Source of the DNA: Jeotgalibaca ciconiae | GTDB taxonomy: Bacteria; Bacillota; Bacilli; Lactobacillales; Aerococcaceae | Length of the DNA: 64,000 bases | Direction: 5' to 3' | NCBI RefSeq assembly: GCF_003955755.1 | Contig: NZ_CP034465.1 | Span: forward strand, 620,001 to 684,000 | Shown here: in pieces, positions 1-8,561 of the stretch | How positions within the stretch are numbered: position 1 is the stretch's first letter | How the letters are laid out: every line of letters begins with the position of its first letter | Program-made: the position numbers and the translations under genes | Notes under the pieces: model-generated | What the model was told of the DNA's origin: nothing | Databases searched by the model: none | What the model saw: only the letters and a program-made list of their open reading frames with translations

Positions 1-206
1 AATGGTGTCCCTCGTACAAAAGATACAAATACAGCAAATATCTGTGATAGCACGGGTATTTTATTCATCTTTACGATTGCAATCAATAAACCTAGTAACA
101 GTCCAAGTAACATCGATAAAATAGTAATTTCCAAGGTCATCGGCAAATATACCAATAACCTTGGAATCGAAGTAAGAACCGTTTCAAAATCAAATATTTT
201 TCCCAT
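1..206 (-). CDS. amino-acid ABC transporter permease, N-terminal part (partial)
   Basis: This is the start of a gene that continues past the left edge. From the ATG at 206 the 68 visible residues hold a hydrophobic helix (about residues 20-43) and end in SFVRGTP, the conserved motif near the start of HisM/GlnP-type polar amino-acid permeases. It begins 13 bases after the binding-protein gene and is its membrane partner. It is the last visible gene of the T-box-headed operon. The motif and the context make the family clear; the substrate is not visible. Confidence 0.85.
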   Translation of the reverse strand, partial: MGKIFDFETVLTSIPRLLVYLPMTLEITILSMLLGLLLGLLIAIVKMNKIPVLSQIFAVFVSFVRGTP

Positions 207-219
207 TTAATCCCTACTC

Positions 220-1056
220 CTATTCTTTCGGTGCAAAGTCTTCTCCAAAATATTTCTCACTAATCTCAGTAATTGTTCCATCTTCAATCGCTTCTTTTAA
301 AGCTGCATTGATTTCTTCTACAAGAGCTGCACCATCATCTGTTTTACTAATTAACAGATAACTGTAAGGAGCACCGATTCTAGATGAGTCTTCTTCGCTC
401 AATTCGATTAGCTTTAATTTTAAGCCATGTTCTTCAATAAACAAAGAAGCCATCGCTTTATCAATCAATTGAAAATCGTGCTTACCACTCTCAACGCCTT
501 GTAAAACAACTAACAGTTCTGCTTCAGAGTAATTAATGTCGATGAGTGCATCTGGATTTTCTTCATTATACTTTTCCAAAGCCGTGGCATAATTCAAACC
601 AGGTGATACTTCTGTTGATTTGCCTACAAGGTCATTGAAATTATTAATTTCTGTTGATTCCTCTGCCACTGCAATCACATATTGATTTTTGAAAATTGCG
701 TCTGAAAAGATGTATTTCTCTCTCCGCTCATCATTACTTGCAAAATTATTTGCTCCTACTTGATAACGATCTGTATCAAGACCAGATAATACAGAAGCAC
801 GCTCTGCTTTTTCAAAAGAAATATCATATTTATCTATTTTTTCAAATACCGCTTCTACAAGTTCAATATCATAACCAACCAGCTCGTCATTTTCATTTAC
901 ATAAGTAAAGGGTTTTGGCGCACCAGAAGTCGCAATAACAATTTTTTCTTTGCTGCTTTCTTCACTCGTTTCTGCAGCATTTGTACTTCCGCAAGCTGCT
1001 AAGAGCAACGCTCCTGTAAGAGTTAAAAATGTTTTAACTATTTGATTCTTTTTCAT
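220..1056 (-). CDS. amino-acid ABC transporter substrate-binding lipoprotein
   Basis: A 278-residue extracellular solute-binding protein of family 3. It has a lipoprotein signal peptide with lipobox LAAC (Cys at about 22), a Ser/Glu-rich linker, then the SBP_bac_3 fold starting at IVIATSGAPKPFTYVNENDE and ending in the usual basic/acidic tail. It would deliver a polar or sulfur-containing amino acid to the downstream permease. Its ATG overlaps the stop of the preceding GST-like gene by 4 bases, so the two are translationally coupled. With three glutathione-transferase-like enzymes in the same operon, a sulfur amino acid, cystine or a cysteine or glutathione conjugate is a reasonable guess at the ligand. 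Confidence 0.9.
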   Translation of the reverse strand: MKKNQIVKTFLTLTGALLLAACGSTNAAETSEESSKEKIVIATSGAPKPFTYVNENDELVGYDIELVEAVFEKIDKYDISFEKAERASVLSGLDTDRYQVGANNFASNDERREKYIFSDAIFKNQYVIAVAEESTEINNFNDLVGKSTEVSPGLNYATALEKYNEENPDALIDINYSEAELLVVLQGVESGKHDFQLIDKAMASLFIEEHGLKLKLIELSEEDSSRIGAPYSYLLISKTDDGAALVEEINAALKEAIEDGTITEISEKYFGEDFAPKE

Positions 1057-2066
1057 TTGACTTCCTCATTCCGTTTGAATTTTTCACTAGGAGTCTTACT
1101 TAATAAATAACGTTCTTGTGGCTGGTTCCATAAGGTTTCATAATCAATTTTGTCCCAAAAACGGGTGTTGTAATCAATAAAAATTGACTTTGGCTTTTCT
1201 GTGCTCTTTGCTAAATCAGCAAAATAAGTGTTGTTTTTAAAAGCCGGAATCTCATACAAATCTCTGGCATATCCCCAGATATTTTTAAAGTCCACAATGC
1301 GATTGCGAATTGGACCCAAGTTTTTAAAGTAACGAGTATCGAAACGCGCTAACGTTACAAATAAACGAATATCTGAATCCGTTACATAATCACCGAATAG
1401 AAACCGATTGTTTTCTAGGCGCTCTTCAATCTCATCAAATGCTTGGTACAAGTTATTGTATGCATCATTATATGCTTCTAAAGATTGAGCAAACATTGCT
1501 TTATAAACGCCATTGTTCACATGTTCGAATAGATAATCATTATATGCATCGATTTCTTCCCGCAATTCTTCCGGATACAAATCCGGTGCATCTGGTGCTT
1601 GAAAAGGACGAAATTCTGTTTCAAAATAATTTGTTAGCCAGACATAGTCATTGTTGATGACTCTTTTCGTTTTTACATCCACGACTGCTGGTACCGTAGC
1701 ACGACCTTTATACTCTGGATCTGCATTAGCATATAGTTCGCTTAAAAATTGGACATCTAAAACGGGATCCTTGTTTCCTTCATCAAAAACAAATTCCCAT
1801 CCTAGATCTTTTTCACGGGGCGTTCTGCCTACTAAATTTACACTAATGACATCTTGAAGTCCTAATAACTCAATGGCAATCGATGCACGATTCGACCAGT
1901 GGCATCCCTTTGCCCAAACTAAACGATATCGTCCAGCTTCAACTGGATTGTGTTCTTTTCCTGATCCAAAGGGCGTGTCAAAATGATTTTTCTGACGATG
2001 AAAATACCCCTTTTCATCAATTTCATTTACTAATTCGCTTGGCCTTTCCCGAACTTCTTGTACCAT
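1053..2066 (-). CDS. glutathionyl-hydroquinone reductase-like GST, paralogue 1 (variant active site)
   Basis: A 337-residue protein of the Ecm4/YqjG glutathione transferase group: an N-terminal thioredoxin-like domain, then an all-helical C-terminal domain with the family motif VNNGVYKA. Characterised members reduce glutathionyl-hydroquinones using the Cys of a CPWA motif. Here that motif reads GCHWSNRA: the Cys is kept but Pro is replaced by His and Ala by Ser, unlike its two neighbours. It lies 2 bases after paralogue 2 and overlaps the binding-protein gene. The changed site suggests a different substrate or a partner role, which is inference. Confidence 0.85.
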   Translation of the reverse strand: MVQEVRERPSELVNEIDEKGYFHRQKNHFDTPFGSGKEHNPVEAGRYRLVWAKGCHWSNRASIAIELLGLQDVISVNLVGRTPREKDLGWEFVFDEGNKDPVLDVQFLSELYANADPEYKGRATVPAVVDVKTKRVINNDYVWLTNYFETEFRPFQAPDAPDLYPEELREEIDAYNDYLFEHVNNGVYKAMFAQSLEAYNDAYNNLYQAFDEIEERLENNRFLFGDYVTDSDIRLFVTLARFDTRYFKNLGPIRNRIVDFKNIWGYARDLYEIPAFKNNTYFADLAKSTEKPKSIFIDYNTRFWDKIDYETLWNQPQERYLLSKTPSEKFKRNEEVK

Positions 2067-2068
2067 AT

Positions 2069-3037
2069 TTATTCCTCTTTTCTAGTTAATTTTTCTCTAC
2101 CATGTGCCATATTCCAATCCTCTAAGGATGGTCCTTTTGGAAGAATTTTCGAAACAGTACTTTCTGCATCGATTGTTGTCGATAAAAAATAATGTTTTTT
2201 AATTGCTTCAAAATTAGTTGTGTCACCAAAACCTGGTGTCTGGTATAAATCACGAGCATAAGCCCATAAGTTTGGATAATCTTTAATACGTTTTTGATTT
2301 ACTCGAAATGCGGTATAATACGCAACATCGAATCTTGCTAAGGTAACATACAACCTAACATCTGAATCGGTTAGTTGATTGCCGAATAGATATCGTCGTG
2401 TAGCCAAACGTTCTTCTAATTCATCCAAACATTGAAATACACCATCATATGCCTCAGCATAGGCCTCTTGCGATCGAGCAAACCCAGCTCTATAAACGCC
2501 ATTATTAATATCATGAAATATACGCTCATTTAATTGCCGAATTTGCTCCTGAAGCTCTACGGGAAATAAATTTGGGGCATTTTTTTTATGAAACTTCGAC
2601 CATGCTGTCTCCAATTGATACGTTAATTCATGATAGTCATTGTTCACCACTTTTCCTGTTTCCATATCGACAACGGCAGGTACAGTTGGCCTTCCCTTGT
2701 AATGTGGATCCGCTTTTAAATAGGCTTCACTGATATATTGAATTCCCAATAGAGGGTCTAGATGATTTTCGTCTAATGTAAATGCCCAATCAATATGATC
2801 TAATGGCGGGCGTAATGGATCAGCTTCGCCGACACTGATGACATATTCCAACCCAAGCAACTTGCGGACAATAATCAAACGATGAGCCCAAGGACAAACT
2901 GCTGACCATAAAATACGATATTTTCCTGGTGCAACAGGCAACTCATTTAGTCCTTCTCCAAAAGGAGTATGGAACTGATTCTTTTGTCGATTGTATTTTC
3001 CGTTCGCTTCTATCTCAACAGTTTTTATTGCACTCAT
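2069..3037 (-). CDS. glutathionyl-hydroquinone reductase-like GST, paralogue 2
   Basis: A 322-residue protein of the Ecm4/YqjG group. It keeps the canonical catalytic site VCPWAHRL in the N-terminal thioredoxin-like domain, the substrate-loop phrase VNNDYHELT, and VNNGVYRAGF in the helical C-terminal domain. The family normally removes glutathione from glutathionyl-hydroquinones. It is the middle gene of three tandem paralogues separated by 2 and 17 bases, all behind one T-box leader. Repeated duplication in one operon suggests diversified substrates. The family is certain, the physiological substrate unknown. Confidence 0.9.
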   Translation of the reverse strand: MSAIKTVEIEANGKYNRQKNQFHTPFGEGLNELPVAPGKYRILWSAVCPWAHRLIIVRKLLGLEYVISVGEADPLRPPLDHIDWAFTLDENHLDPLLGIQYISEAYLKADPHYKGRPTVPAVVDMETGKVVNNDYHELTYQLETAWSKFHKKNAPNLFPVELQEQIRQLNERIFHDINNGVYRAGFARSQEAYAEAYDGVFQCLDELEERLATRRYLFGNQLTDSDVRLYVTLARFDVAYYTAFRVNQKRIKDYPNLWAYARDLYQTPGFGDTTNFEAIKKHYFLSTTIDAESTVSKILPKGPSLEDWNMAHGREKLTRKEE

Positions 3038-3054
3038 TGAGTTTCCTCCTCCGT

Positions 3055-4023
3055 TTATTCAAATCGATGACGGTCATGTGGTTCATTCCAAATGGAAATC
3101 TCTGGCCCTTTTGCGACAATGCCATAGGGATTATTACCATGATTTCCCAATTGATAGCCTTTCTTTATTGCATCAAAATCAGTTGTATTACCAAAGCCAG
3201 GTGTTTGGTAAAGATCTTTCGCATAGTTCCAGATATTTGGAAAATCAATGATCCGATTGCGATTTGTCTTAAACACTAAATAGTATGCAACGTCAAACCG
3301 AACAAGTGTCACATAAAAACGAACATCAGCATCGGTAATCTTGTTTCCAAATAAATAACGTTGTGTAGACAATCGTTCCTCTAATATATCCAACCTAGCG
3401 AACAGAGCATCATAAGCTTCTTCATATTTTTCTTGTGTTTTAGAAAAACCAGCTTTGTATACTCCATTATTCACTTCATGAAATAAAATTTCGTTAAAAG
3501 CATCAATCTCATCGCGTAATTCTTCAGGATACAAATCAGGTGCGCCTTCTTTATGGAATTTCTTAAAAGCTGTTTCCCAATAATTCGTCAATTTAAAGTA
3601 ATCATTATTTACTACTTTATTTGTTTTTACATCGACAACTGTTGGTACTGTTGCCCGTCCTTCATAAGTTGGATCCGTTTGTGCATAAATTTCTGGTAGA
3701 TAGCGAATATTCAGTACAGGATCAACTCCGCCTTCATCTAACGAAAACTCCCAACCTTTGTCTGTTCTTATTGGACTTGCAGTACCCACGCTGATAACAT
3801 CTTGCAAGCCAAGTAACTCACGAACGATGATGGAACGATGTGCCCAAGGACAAATTCCAGCCACCAACAGTCGATAGCGACCTGCTTCTACCGGTAAATC
3901 TCCTGGTCCGTCTCCAAATGGGGTATCGAAATGATTTCCTTGGCGAACGAATGCACCTTCTTTTGATATTTCATGGGCATCCTCTGTAGTAGCAACTGTA
4001 ATAACTTTTATCTTTTCTGCCAT
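3055..4023 (-). CDS. glutathionyl-hydroquinone reductase-like GST, paralogue 3
   Basis: A 322-residue Ecm4/YqjG-type protein with the intact nucleophile motif ICPWAHRS, then VVNNDYFKLTNYWE and the C-terminal-domain motif VNNGVYKAGF. It is the most canonical of the three paralogues. It starts 1 base after the stop of the acetyltransferase gene and is probably translated by coupling. Catalysis by this family needs glutathione or a similar thiol, so the organism probably makes or imports one. The operon's ABC importer fits uptake of a sulfur compound. Confidence 0.9.
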   Translation of the reverse strand: MAEKIKVITVATTEDAHEISKEGAFVRQGNHFDTPFGDGPGDLPVEAGRYRLLVAGICPWAHRSIIVRELLGLQDVISVGTASPIRTDKGWEFSLDEGGVDPVLNIRYLPEIYAQTDPTYEGRATVPTVVDVKTNKVVNNDYFKLTNYWETAFKKFHKEGAPDLYPEELRDEIDAFNEILFHEVNNGVYKAGFSKTQEKYEEAYDALFARLDILEERLSTQRYLFGNKITDADVRFYVTLVRFDVAYYLVFKTNRNRIIDFPNIWNYAKDLYQTPGFGNTTDFDAIKKGYQLGNHGNNPYGIVAKGPEISIWNEPHDRHRFE

Positions 4024-4024
4024 T

Positions 4025-4474
4025 TTAATGTGCTCCTATCTTTTTCAAATTTTTCTCTGTATAAATAGTAGGAATACTGGATTCCAATTTGATACTTTCA
4101 TTCACTTGATAACCCAAGCGCTCATAAAATCCTCTAGCTTGCACTTGACTTGTAATTACAATTTTTTCGTATCCTTGTGTCCGAATCACTTCTTCTACCG
4201 CTTCTATCAATTTTCTGCCATATCCTTGGAATTGAAATTTAGGAACAATTGCGACTCTTTCAATTTTTGCAAAGTCTGAGTGGGTGGTGTTGATCCTCGC
4301 TGTTCCTATACCGTTACCTTTCTCTGCAAGCAAAACATACTGATACGTTTTGCCAGTTTTTTCATCAAATTCAAGTTCAATGGGAATTCCTTGTCCAACA
4401 ACAAACGTTTCCTTCCGAACTTCATAAACAAGAGCCAACTGCCAGACTTGGTCAACAACATAAATTTCCAACAA
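4025..4474 (-). CDS. GNAT family N-acetyltransferase
   Basis: A 149-residue GNAT protein and the first gene after the T-box leader. The acetyl-CoA-binding region reads VAIVPKFQFQGYGRKLI (about residues 93-109), and the C-terminal part FYERLGYQ is typical. The start is a TTG at 4474, chosen because a strong GGAGGTG lies 7 bases upstream, just after the terminator stem. The substrate is unknown. In the yxe-type operons of Bacillus an acetyltransferase also sits beside an amino-acid ABC importer and acts on sulfur-modified cysteine, so N-acetylation of a similar conjugate is a reasonable guess. Confidence 0.85.
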   Translation of the reverse strand: MLEIYVVDQVWQLALVYEVRKETFVVGQGIPIELEFDEKTGKTYQYVLLAEKGNGIGTARINTTHSDFAKIERVAIVPKFQFQGYGRKLIEAVEEVIRTQGYEKIVITSQVQARGFYERLGYQVNESIKLESSIPTIYTEKNLKKIGAH

Positions 4475-4485
4475 TAAAAATCACC

Positions 4486-4790
4486 TCCAAAAAAATCCGC
4501 CCTTCTCTATCTTCATAGAGAAGGGCGGATTTTCCGTGTTACCACCTTCATTTATTGCTTCTTCACAGAAACAACCTCATTAAGTACATCACAAAAAATG
4601 CTTTATACTCAGTATTTTTAACGGGTACTACCGTCAATAGCTCATGTAACCACACTTGCCATTGATTGCTCAAAGACCATTTTCTTCTTGTTCCTTTCAT
4701 CTATTCGCACCAAACATAGACTCTCTTTGCAAACGAACAAAACTACTTATCTTATCAATGCATTCTTTTGATATTTCATTTCTTTAGTTG
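4486..4790 (-). promoter_or_regulatory. T-box riboswitch (specifier probably AUG, Met)
   Basis: A classic T-box leader upstream of the acetyltransferase/GST/ABC operon. Visible parts, 5' to 3' on the minus strand: the AGTAG and AGAGAG elements of Stem I, a GGTGCGAA distal loop, the block TCTTTGAGC that follows the specifier loop, an ACGG/CCGT stem III, and the T-box core AAGGTGGTAACACGG (4534-4548) leading into the terminator. Counting six bases back from GAGC, as in known leaders, gives ATG as specifier. AAT is one base away and cannot be excluded without folding. Uncharged tRNA binding would allow read-through. Confidence 0.85.
4493..4532 (-). terminator. T-box attenuator terminator
   Basis: A perfect 18-bp stem with a 4-base loop, followed on the minus strand by a run of Ts and then at once by the ribosome binding site of the acetyltransferase. 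It is the terminator half of the T-box switch; the T-box core just upstream can pair with its 5' arm. Confidence 0.9.
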
Positions 4791-4883
4791 AATACTAGAA
4801 TAGCATTGATTAGAAAATAATGATAATTGATAAATTTTATCATCATCTATTAATTTTTCTTATAGATAAGCCTGAATCAAAAA

Positions 4884-4921
4884 AAGAGAAGAAATATGGC
4901 GTAACCCATATTTCTTCTCTT
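4884..4921 (-). terminator. Rho-independent terminator of cysK
   Basis: A 16-bp hairpin followed on the minus strand by seven Ts, 8 bases past the cysK stop. It isolates cysK from the T-box operon downstream. Confidence 0.85.
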
Positions 4922-4928
4922 TTCTCAT

Positions 4929-5852
4929 TTAGAAATCGTATAAAACCGTTGATAAGTAACGCTCACCGTTATCAGGAACAACTGTTAGAACTTTCTTTCC
5001 TTTTCCTAATTTTTTAGCGATGTCGATTGCTGCTTTTATCGCAGCACCACCCGATACACCGACTAGAATTCCTTCTGACTTGCCTACTTCTCTAGCAACT
5101 TCGATTGCCTCATCAGCTGTAACTTGCAATACCTCTTGGTAAATTTCTGTATCCAGAACTTTTGGGACAAATCCTGCTGAAATCCCTTGAATCTTATGCG
5201 GACCGGGCTTTCCACCCGATAATACAGGAGATTCTGCTGACTCGACTGCATATATTTCAATATCTGGATATGTTTCTTTCAACACTCCACCTGCACCCGT
5301 GACCGTTCCGCCAGTACCAACTCCAGAAATAAATGCATCTACTCCATCTTCTCCAAATGCCTCAACAATTTCTTTCCCTGTTGTATTCTTGTGAATGGTT
5401 GGATTTGCCAAATTATCAAACTGAAGAGGCATGAACCAGCCGTTTTCTTCCGACAATTCCGTAGCTTTATTAATAGCACCCACTGTTCCGTCCGCTCCTG
5501 GTGTTAATACCAGTTCTGCTCCATAGACTTGAATCAATTTACGGCGTTCGATTGAAAATGTGTCCGGCAATACAATAACAACTTTATATCCTTTTACCGC
5601 TCCCACAAAAGCTAATCCAACACCTGTATTTCCAGATGTAGGTTCTACAATTGTTCCGCCTGGTTGCAATAAGCCATCTTTTTCTGCCTGCTCAACCATC
5701 GCTAATGCAATACGATCTTTTACTGACCCGGCTGGATTATAGGACTCTAATTTTACATAGACATCCGCAGCGCCTTCTGGAACCACTTTGTTTAACTTCA
5801 CGATTGGTGTGTCTCCTGTTAATTCTAGAATGCTATCTACTATCTTTACCAT
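4929..5852 (-). CDS. cysK: cysteine synthase A (O-acetylserine sulfhydrylase)
   Basis: A 307-residue fold-type II PLP enzyme that makes cysteine from O-acetylserine and sulfide. The PLP lysine is K45 in AGSVKDR, the substrate loop is TSGNTG (about residues 70-75), and the phosphate-binding loop is GVGTGGT (about 177-183). Length and order fit CysK rather than CBS. It is a single-gene unit with its own promoter and terminator, next to an operon that seems to handle sulfur compounds. Confidence 0.95.
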   Translation of the reverse strand: MVKIVDSILELTGDTPIVKLNKVVPEGAADVYVKLESYNPAGSVKDRIALAMVEQAEKDGLLQPGGTIVEPTSGNTGVGLAFVGAVKGYKVVIVLPDTFSIERRKLIQVYGAELVLTPGADGTVGAINKATELSEENGWFMPLQFDNLANPTIHKNTTGKEIVEAFGEDGVDAFISGVGTGGTVTGAGGVLKETYPDIEIYAVESAESPVLSGGKPGPHKIQGISAGFVPKVLDTEIYQEVLQVTADEAIEVAREVGKSEGILVGVSGGAAIKAAIDIAKKLGKGKKVLTVVPDNGERYLSTVLYDF

Positions 5853-5913
5853 TGTTTATTCCCCTTTTCTCTTTTGAAAGTCGGTTACTGAATTTTTTTA
5901 ATATATAGCTAAC

Positions 5914-5942
5914 ATTATAACATGAATGTAACCGTTCTTATT
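5914..5942 (-). promoter_or_regulatory. probable cysK promoter
   Basis: On the minus strand there is an extended -10 (TGTTATAAT, with TATAAT complementary to 5914-5919) about 60 bases upstream of cysK. The -35 is poor (AATAAG). The -10 lies in an imperfect palindrome ACATTATAACATGAATGT, a possible regulator site. Confidence 0.5.
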
Positions 5943-6028
5943 ATTAGTAATTATAATGGCTAGCCATTAATTCTTTCTATGACTGTTTAGAAAATTAAGA
6001 CAGTATTCTACTATCCTCTGCCCTATTT

Positions 6029-6163
6029 TAAAATACAAAGCAAATTTCGATGCTGTACTTTACTTTTTCTCTATTTTGTAAAGTACAGGGCTCTATTTGT
6101 TGCTGTACTTTGTTTTTTCGGGAATTTTTAAAATACAGAGCTCTTTTCATTTCTGTACTTTAC
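6029..6163. repeat. tandem hairpin repeat, 50-bp period (locus 1)
   Basis: TGTACTTT occurs at 6054, 6104 and 6154, exactly 50 bases apart, and its inverse (AAAATAC or GTAAAGTAC) alternates with it from about 6030, 6078 and 6130. Each unit can fold into a hairpin. The locus lies between the 3' end of acr3 and the cysK promoter. The rest of the 5853-6241 gap holds nothing else recognised. Loci 2 and 3 have the same layout with a different sequence. Confidence 0.75.
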
Positions 6164-6241
6164 AATTTCTGCTATAAGACAAAATTTTCGATCAAAAAAG
6201 GAGAAAGCTTTTTCGCCTTCCTCCTTCTTATTATATTTCCC

Positions 6242-7321
6242 TTAATACTCGTATCCTTTAAACCAATGCTGAGTGCTATTAGCTATTTTAACTAGAAGCA
6301 GCATGACGGGAACTTCTACCAAAACTCCCACTACTGTAACCAGCGTTGCTCCTGAATCTAAACCAAATAGTGAGATAGAAACCGCTACAGAAAGCTCAAA
6401 AAAATTACTGGTCCCAATCATAGCAGCTGGCGCTGCAATAGAGAATGGCAGGCGACACGCTTTCGCTCCACCGTAGCTGATAAAGAAAATAAAAAGATTT
6501 TGGATAATCAACGGAACAGCAATTAATAGGATATGGAAGGGATTATTCAAAATCCTTTCTCCTTGAAAAGAAAAAATAATGATTAAAGTAAGCAATAATC
6601 CTACAATCGTAACTCCATCAAACTTCTTTAAAAAGATGTGTTCGAAATACTCTATCCCTTTCTTTTTCACAACTACATTACGGGTTATGAATCCCAAAGC
6701 AAGTGGTACAACTACAAATAGTAAAGTTGAAAACAGCAGCGTATCCATCGGTACATCTACATTTCCGATTCCTAATAAGAAAGCTACAATCGGCGCAAAT
6801 AAAACTAATATCAAAATATCATTTATAGAAACTTGAACAAGAGTATAGGCCGCGTCCCCTTTGGTGAGGTGGCTCCAGACAAATACCATTGCTGTACACG
6901 GCGCAGCACCAAGAAGCACTGCTCCTGCAATGTACTCGCGAGCTAGCTCGTGCCCAATAAAATTGTTAAATACAACTAAGAAGAAAAAGGATGCAATAGC
7001 GAACATAGTGAAAGGCTTAATCAACCAATTAACAGTAGTAGTTAAAAATAATCCTTTTGGCTTCTTAGTCGCATTAAGGATACTAGTGAAGTCAATTTTT
7101 AACATCATTGGAAAAATCATCAACCAAATTAAAACCGCTGTTGGTACCGAAACATTGAAGTATTCAAACTTGCTCAGAGTTTCTGGAACCGTAGGAAGAA
7201 AGCGGCCAATCAGAACTCCTACAAACATACAGAGAGCTACCCAGACAGTTAAATATCTTTCCCAAAGACTCATACTGCTTTTTGTATTTTCTACTTCTTT
7301 ATTTAATGTATTCTTTTTCAT
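6242..7321 (-). CDS. acr3: arsenite efflux permease, ACR3 family
   Basis: A 359-residue membrane protein with about ten hydrophobic segments. The family-defining stretch GAAPCTAMVFVWS carries the cysteine essential for arsenite transport (C142). It exports As(III), possibly antimonite, using the proton gradient. It overlaps the 3' end of arsR by 23 bases, so arsR-acr3 form one operon driven by the promoter at about 7,752-7,780. No arsenate reductase gene is seen nearby. Confidence 0.95.
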   Translation of the reverse strand: MKKNTLNKEVENTKSSMSLWERYLTVWVALCMFVGVLIGRFLPTVPETLSKFEYFNVSVPTAVLIWLMIFPMMLKIDFTSILNATKKPKGLFLTTTVNWLIKPFTMFAIASFFFLVVFNNFIGHELAREYIAGAVLLGAAPCTAMVFVWSHLTKGDAAYTLVQVSINDILILVLFAPIVAFLLGIGNVDVPMDTLLFSTLLFVVVPLALGFITRNVVVKKKGIEYFEHIFLKKFDGVTIVGLLLTLIIIFSFQGERILNNPFHILLIAVPLIIQNLFIFFISYGGAKACRLPFSIAAPAAMIGTSNFFELSVAVSISLFGLDSGATLVTVVGVLVEVPVMLLLVKIANSTQHWFKGYEY

Positions 7322-7667
7322 CGTTCTCCTCCAATAACTCTATATGTTGGTTATCCTTTTTTTGATTTTCTTCCGTCACACAGATACAGTGCTTATCCGA
7401 AGAAAATAAGATCTTTGTATCAGAAAGCAATTGCTCCACACTATCTTTCTTGATTGAATAGTAGTGCCAGGTTCCTTTCCTTTCTGCTGTTACAAGTTCT
7501 GCTTCCACCAGTACTTTGATATGATGTGATAGAGTGGGCTGCGTAAAATCAAAATGATTCAACACATCACAAGCGCATAACGTTCCACAAGATAATAAAT
7601 CTAAAATTTTTACTCGTTTCGGTTCGGACATTGCTTTCATCACTTTTGCATAATTTGTATAGTCGAT
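7299..7667 (-). CDS. arsR: ArsR family arsenic-responsive repressor; possible AUC start
   Basis: A winged-helix repressor with the metal-site segment CGTLCACD (three Cys) and recognition helix TQPTLSHHIKVL, as in ArsR-type sensors of As(III). Standard starts (GTG at 7643, ATG at 7640) lie over 30 bases from the only good ribosome binding site, AGGGAG at 7675-7680. The frame stays open upstream and encodes IDYTNYAKV before MKAMSEP, matching the usual N-terminus of the family. An ATC codon at 7665-7667 sits 7 bases from that site. I therefore extend the gene to 7667, which is inference. From GTG it would be 114 residues. Confidence 0.85.
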   Translation of the reverse strand: MDYTNYAKVMKAMSEPKRVKILDLLSCGTLCACDVLNHFDFTQPTLSHHIKVLVEAELVTAERKGTWHYYSIKKDSVEQLLSDTKILFSSDKHCICVTEENQKKDNQHIELLEENDEKEYIK

Positions 7668-7726
7668 TTTATATCTCCCTTTCTAATTCAATCTACAGAA
7701 CGATAAAAATAATTTCATATAAAAAC

Positions 7727-7780
7727 CACTAGATAGATAATCTTCTATCTAAATATAGAAGATTATCTATCTAGTGTCAA
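7727..7780 (-). promoter_or_regulatory. arsR-acr3 promoter inside a 22-bp palindrome (putative ArsR operator)
   Basis: Two perfect 22-base arms (7727-7748 and 7755-7776) flank a 6-base centre. On the minus strand TTGACA (7775-7780) and TATATT (7752-7757) lie 17 bases apart, so the promoter spacer and -10 lie inside the palindrome. This is the expected geometry for repressor blockage of RNA polymerase, and no other gene nearby needs it. Confidence 0.8.
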
Positions 7781-7874
7781 GAATATAAATTTATCTCCAT
7801 CGAAAATGGACTAGAAGTTGAAAAGTATTCTTAATCAGATAGAACCAACAAATCAAATCTGCTTAAACTTCCCT

Positions 7875-8561
7875 TTATTTAGCTGACTTCTCCTTCGAAG
7901 TGACGTTATATACATACAGCCCTGCTAATACCCAAAAAGAAGCAAAAGAAATACCTGCTATGAGATCGCCCAAATAATGTGCATTAAAGTAAAGACGTGA
8001 AAATAATATAGCTGCCCATAAACCAATAGACAGCATACTTATACAAATCCTAATCCCCTTATTCTTTATTAATGGAATAAAAACTAAAAGAATCGTTAAA
8101 AAGAAAAGAGTACTACCGATAGCATGACCACTTGGAAAAGAAAATCCCTTATCTTGGATTAAATGTCCCATTGGTCGGGGGCGTTGAAAGATTCGTTTCA
8201 TTACTGCTCCTAGGAGGCCGCCCGTTGAAATGACTCCCAGAAACCAGAGAGATAAATCTTTAAATTTATTGATAAAGAGAACCAGTGCAAAAGTAGCAGT
8301 AATTATTATATAAGCAATCGGATTACCCAGCGTTGCTGAAAAAGTCATAAAAGTTTGTAAAAATTCTCCATCATAATTCATTTGTGGATAATTAAATGTT
8401 TTTTGAAATGATTCCATTAAACTTTGTTCCATATTTATAAGGGGCTGAAAATTAGTCTGAATTAAAAAACAAGTGATTCCAAAAATTAAGCTACATATGA
8501 TTCCGATAATTAAATACCCTTTGCTAAAATTAATGATATGATTATTTCTTTTTATTGACAC
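7875..8561 (-). CDS. PAP2 family phosphatase
   Basis: A 228-residue integral membrane phosphatase with about six transmembrane helices. All three phosphatase motifs are present: KRIFQRPRP (122-130), FPSGHA (142-147) and SRLYFNAHYLGD (188-199). Relatives dephosphorylate undecaprenyl pyrophosphate or phosphatidylglycerol phosphate on the outer face of the membrane, which would recycle the carrier lipid for cell-wall synthesis. It is a single-gene unit. Confidence 0.9.
   Translation of the reverse strand: MSIKRNNHIINFSKGYLIIGIICSLIFGITCFLIQTNFQPLINMEQSLMESFQKTFNYPQMNYDGEFLQTFMTFSATLGNPIAYIIITATFALVLFINKFKDLSLWFLGVISTGGLLGAVMKRIFQRPRPMGHLIQDKGFSFPSGHAIGSTLFFLTILLVFIPLIKNKGIRICISMLSIGLWAAILFSRLYFNAHYLGDLIAGISFASFWVLAGLYVYNVTSKEKSAK

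Noticed and set aside
6029-6163. Possible CRISPR array (evenly spaced repeats), also considered for 22,008 and 30,663
   Set aside because: Units are only three, the spacers are as similar as the repeats, the arms are inverted within each unit, and no cas genes are present.
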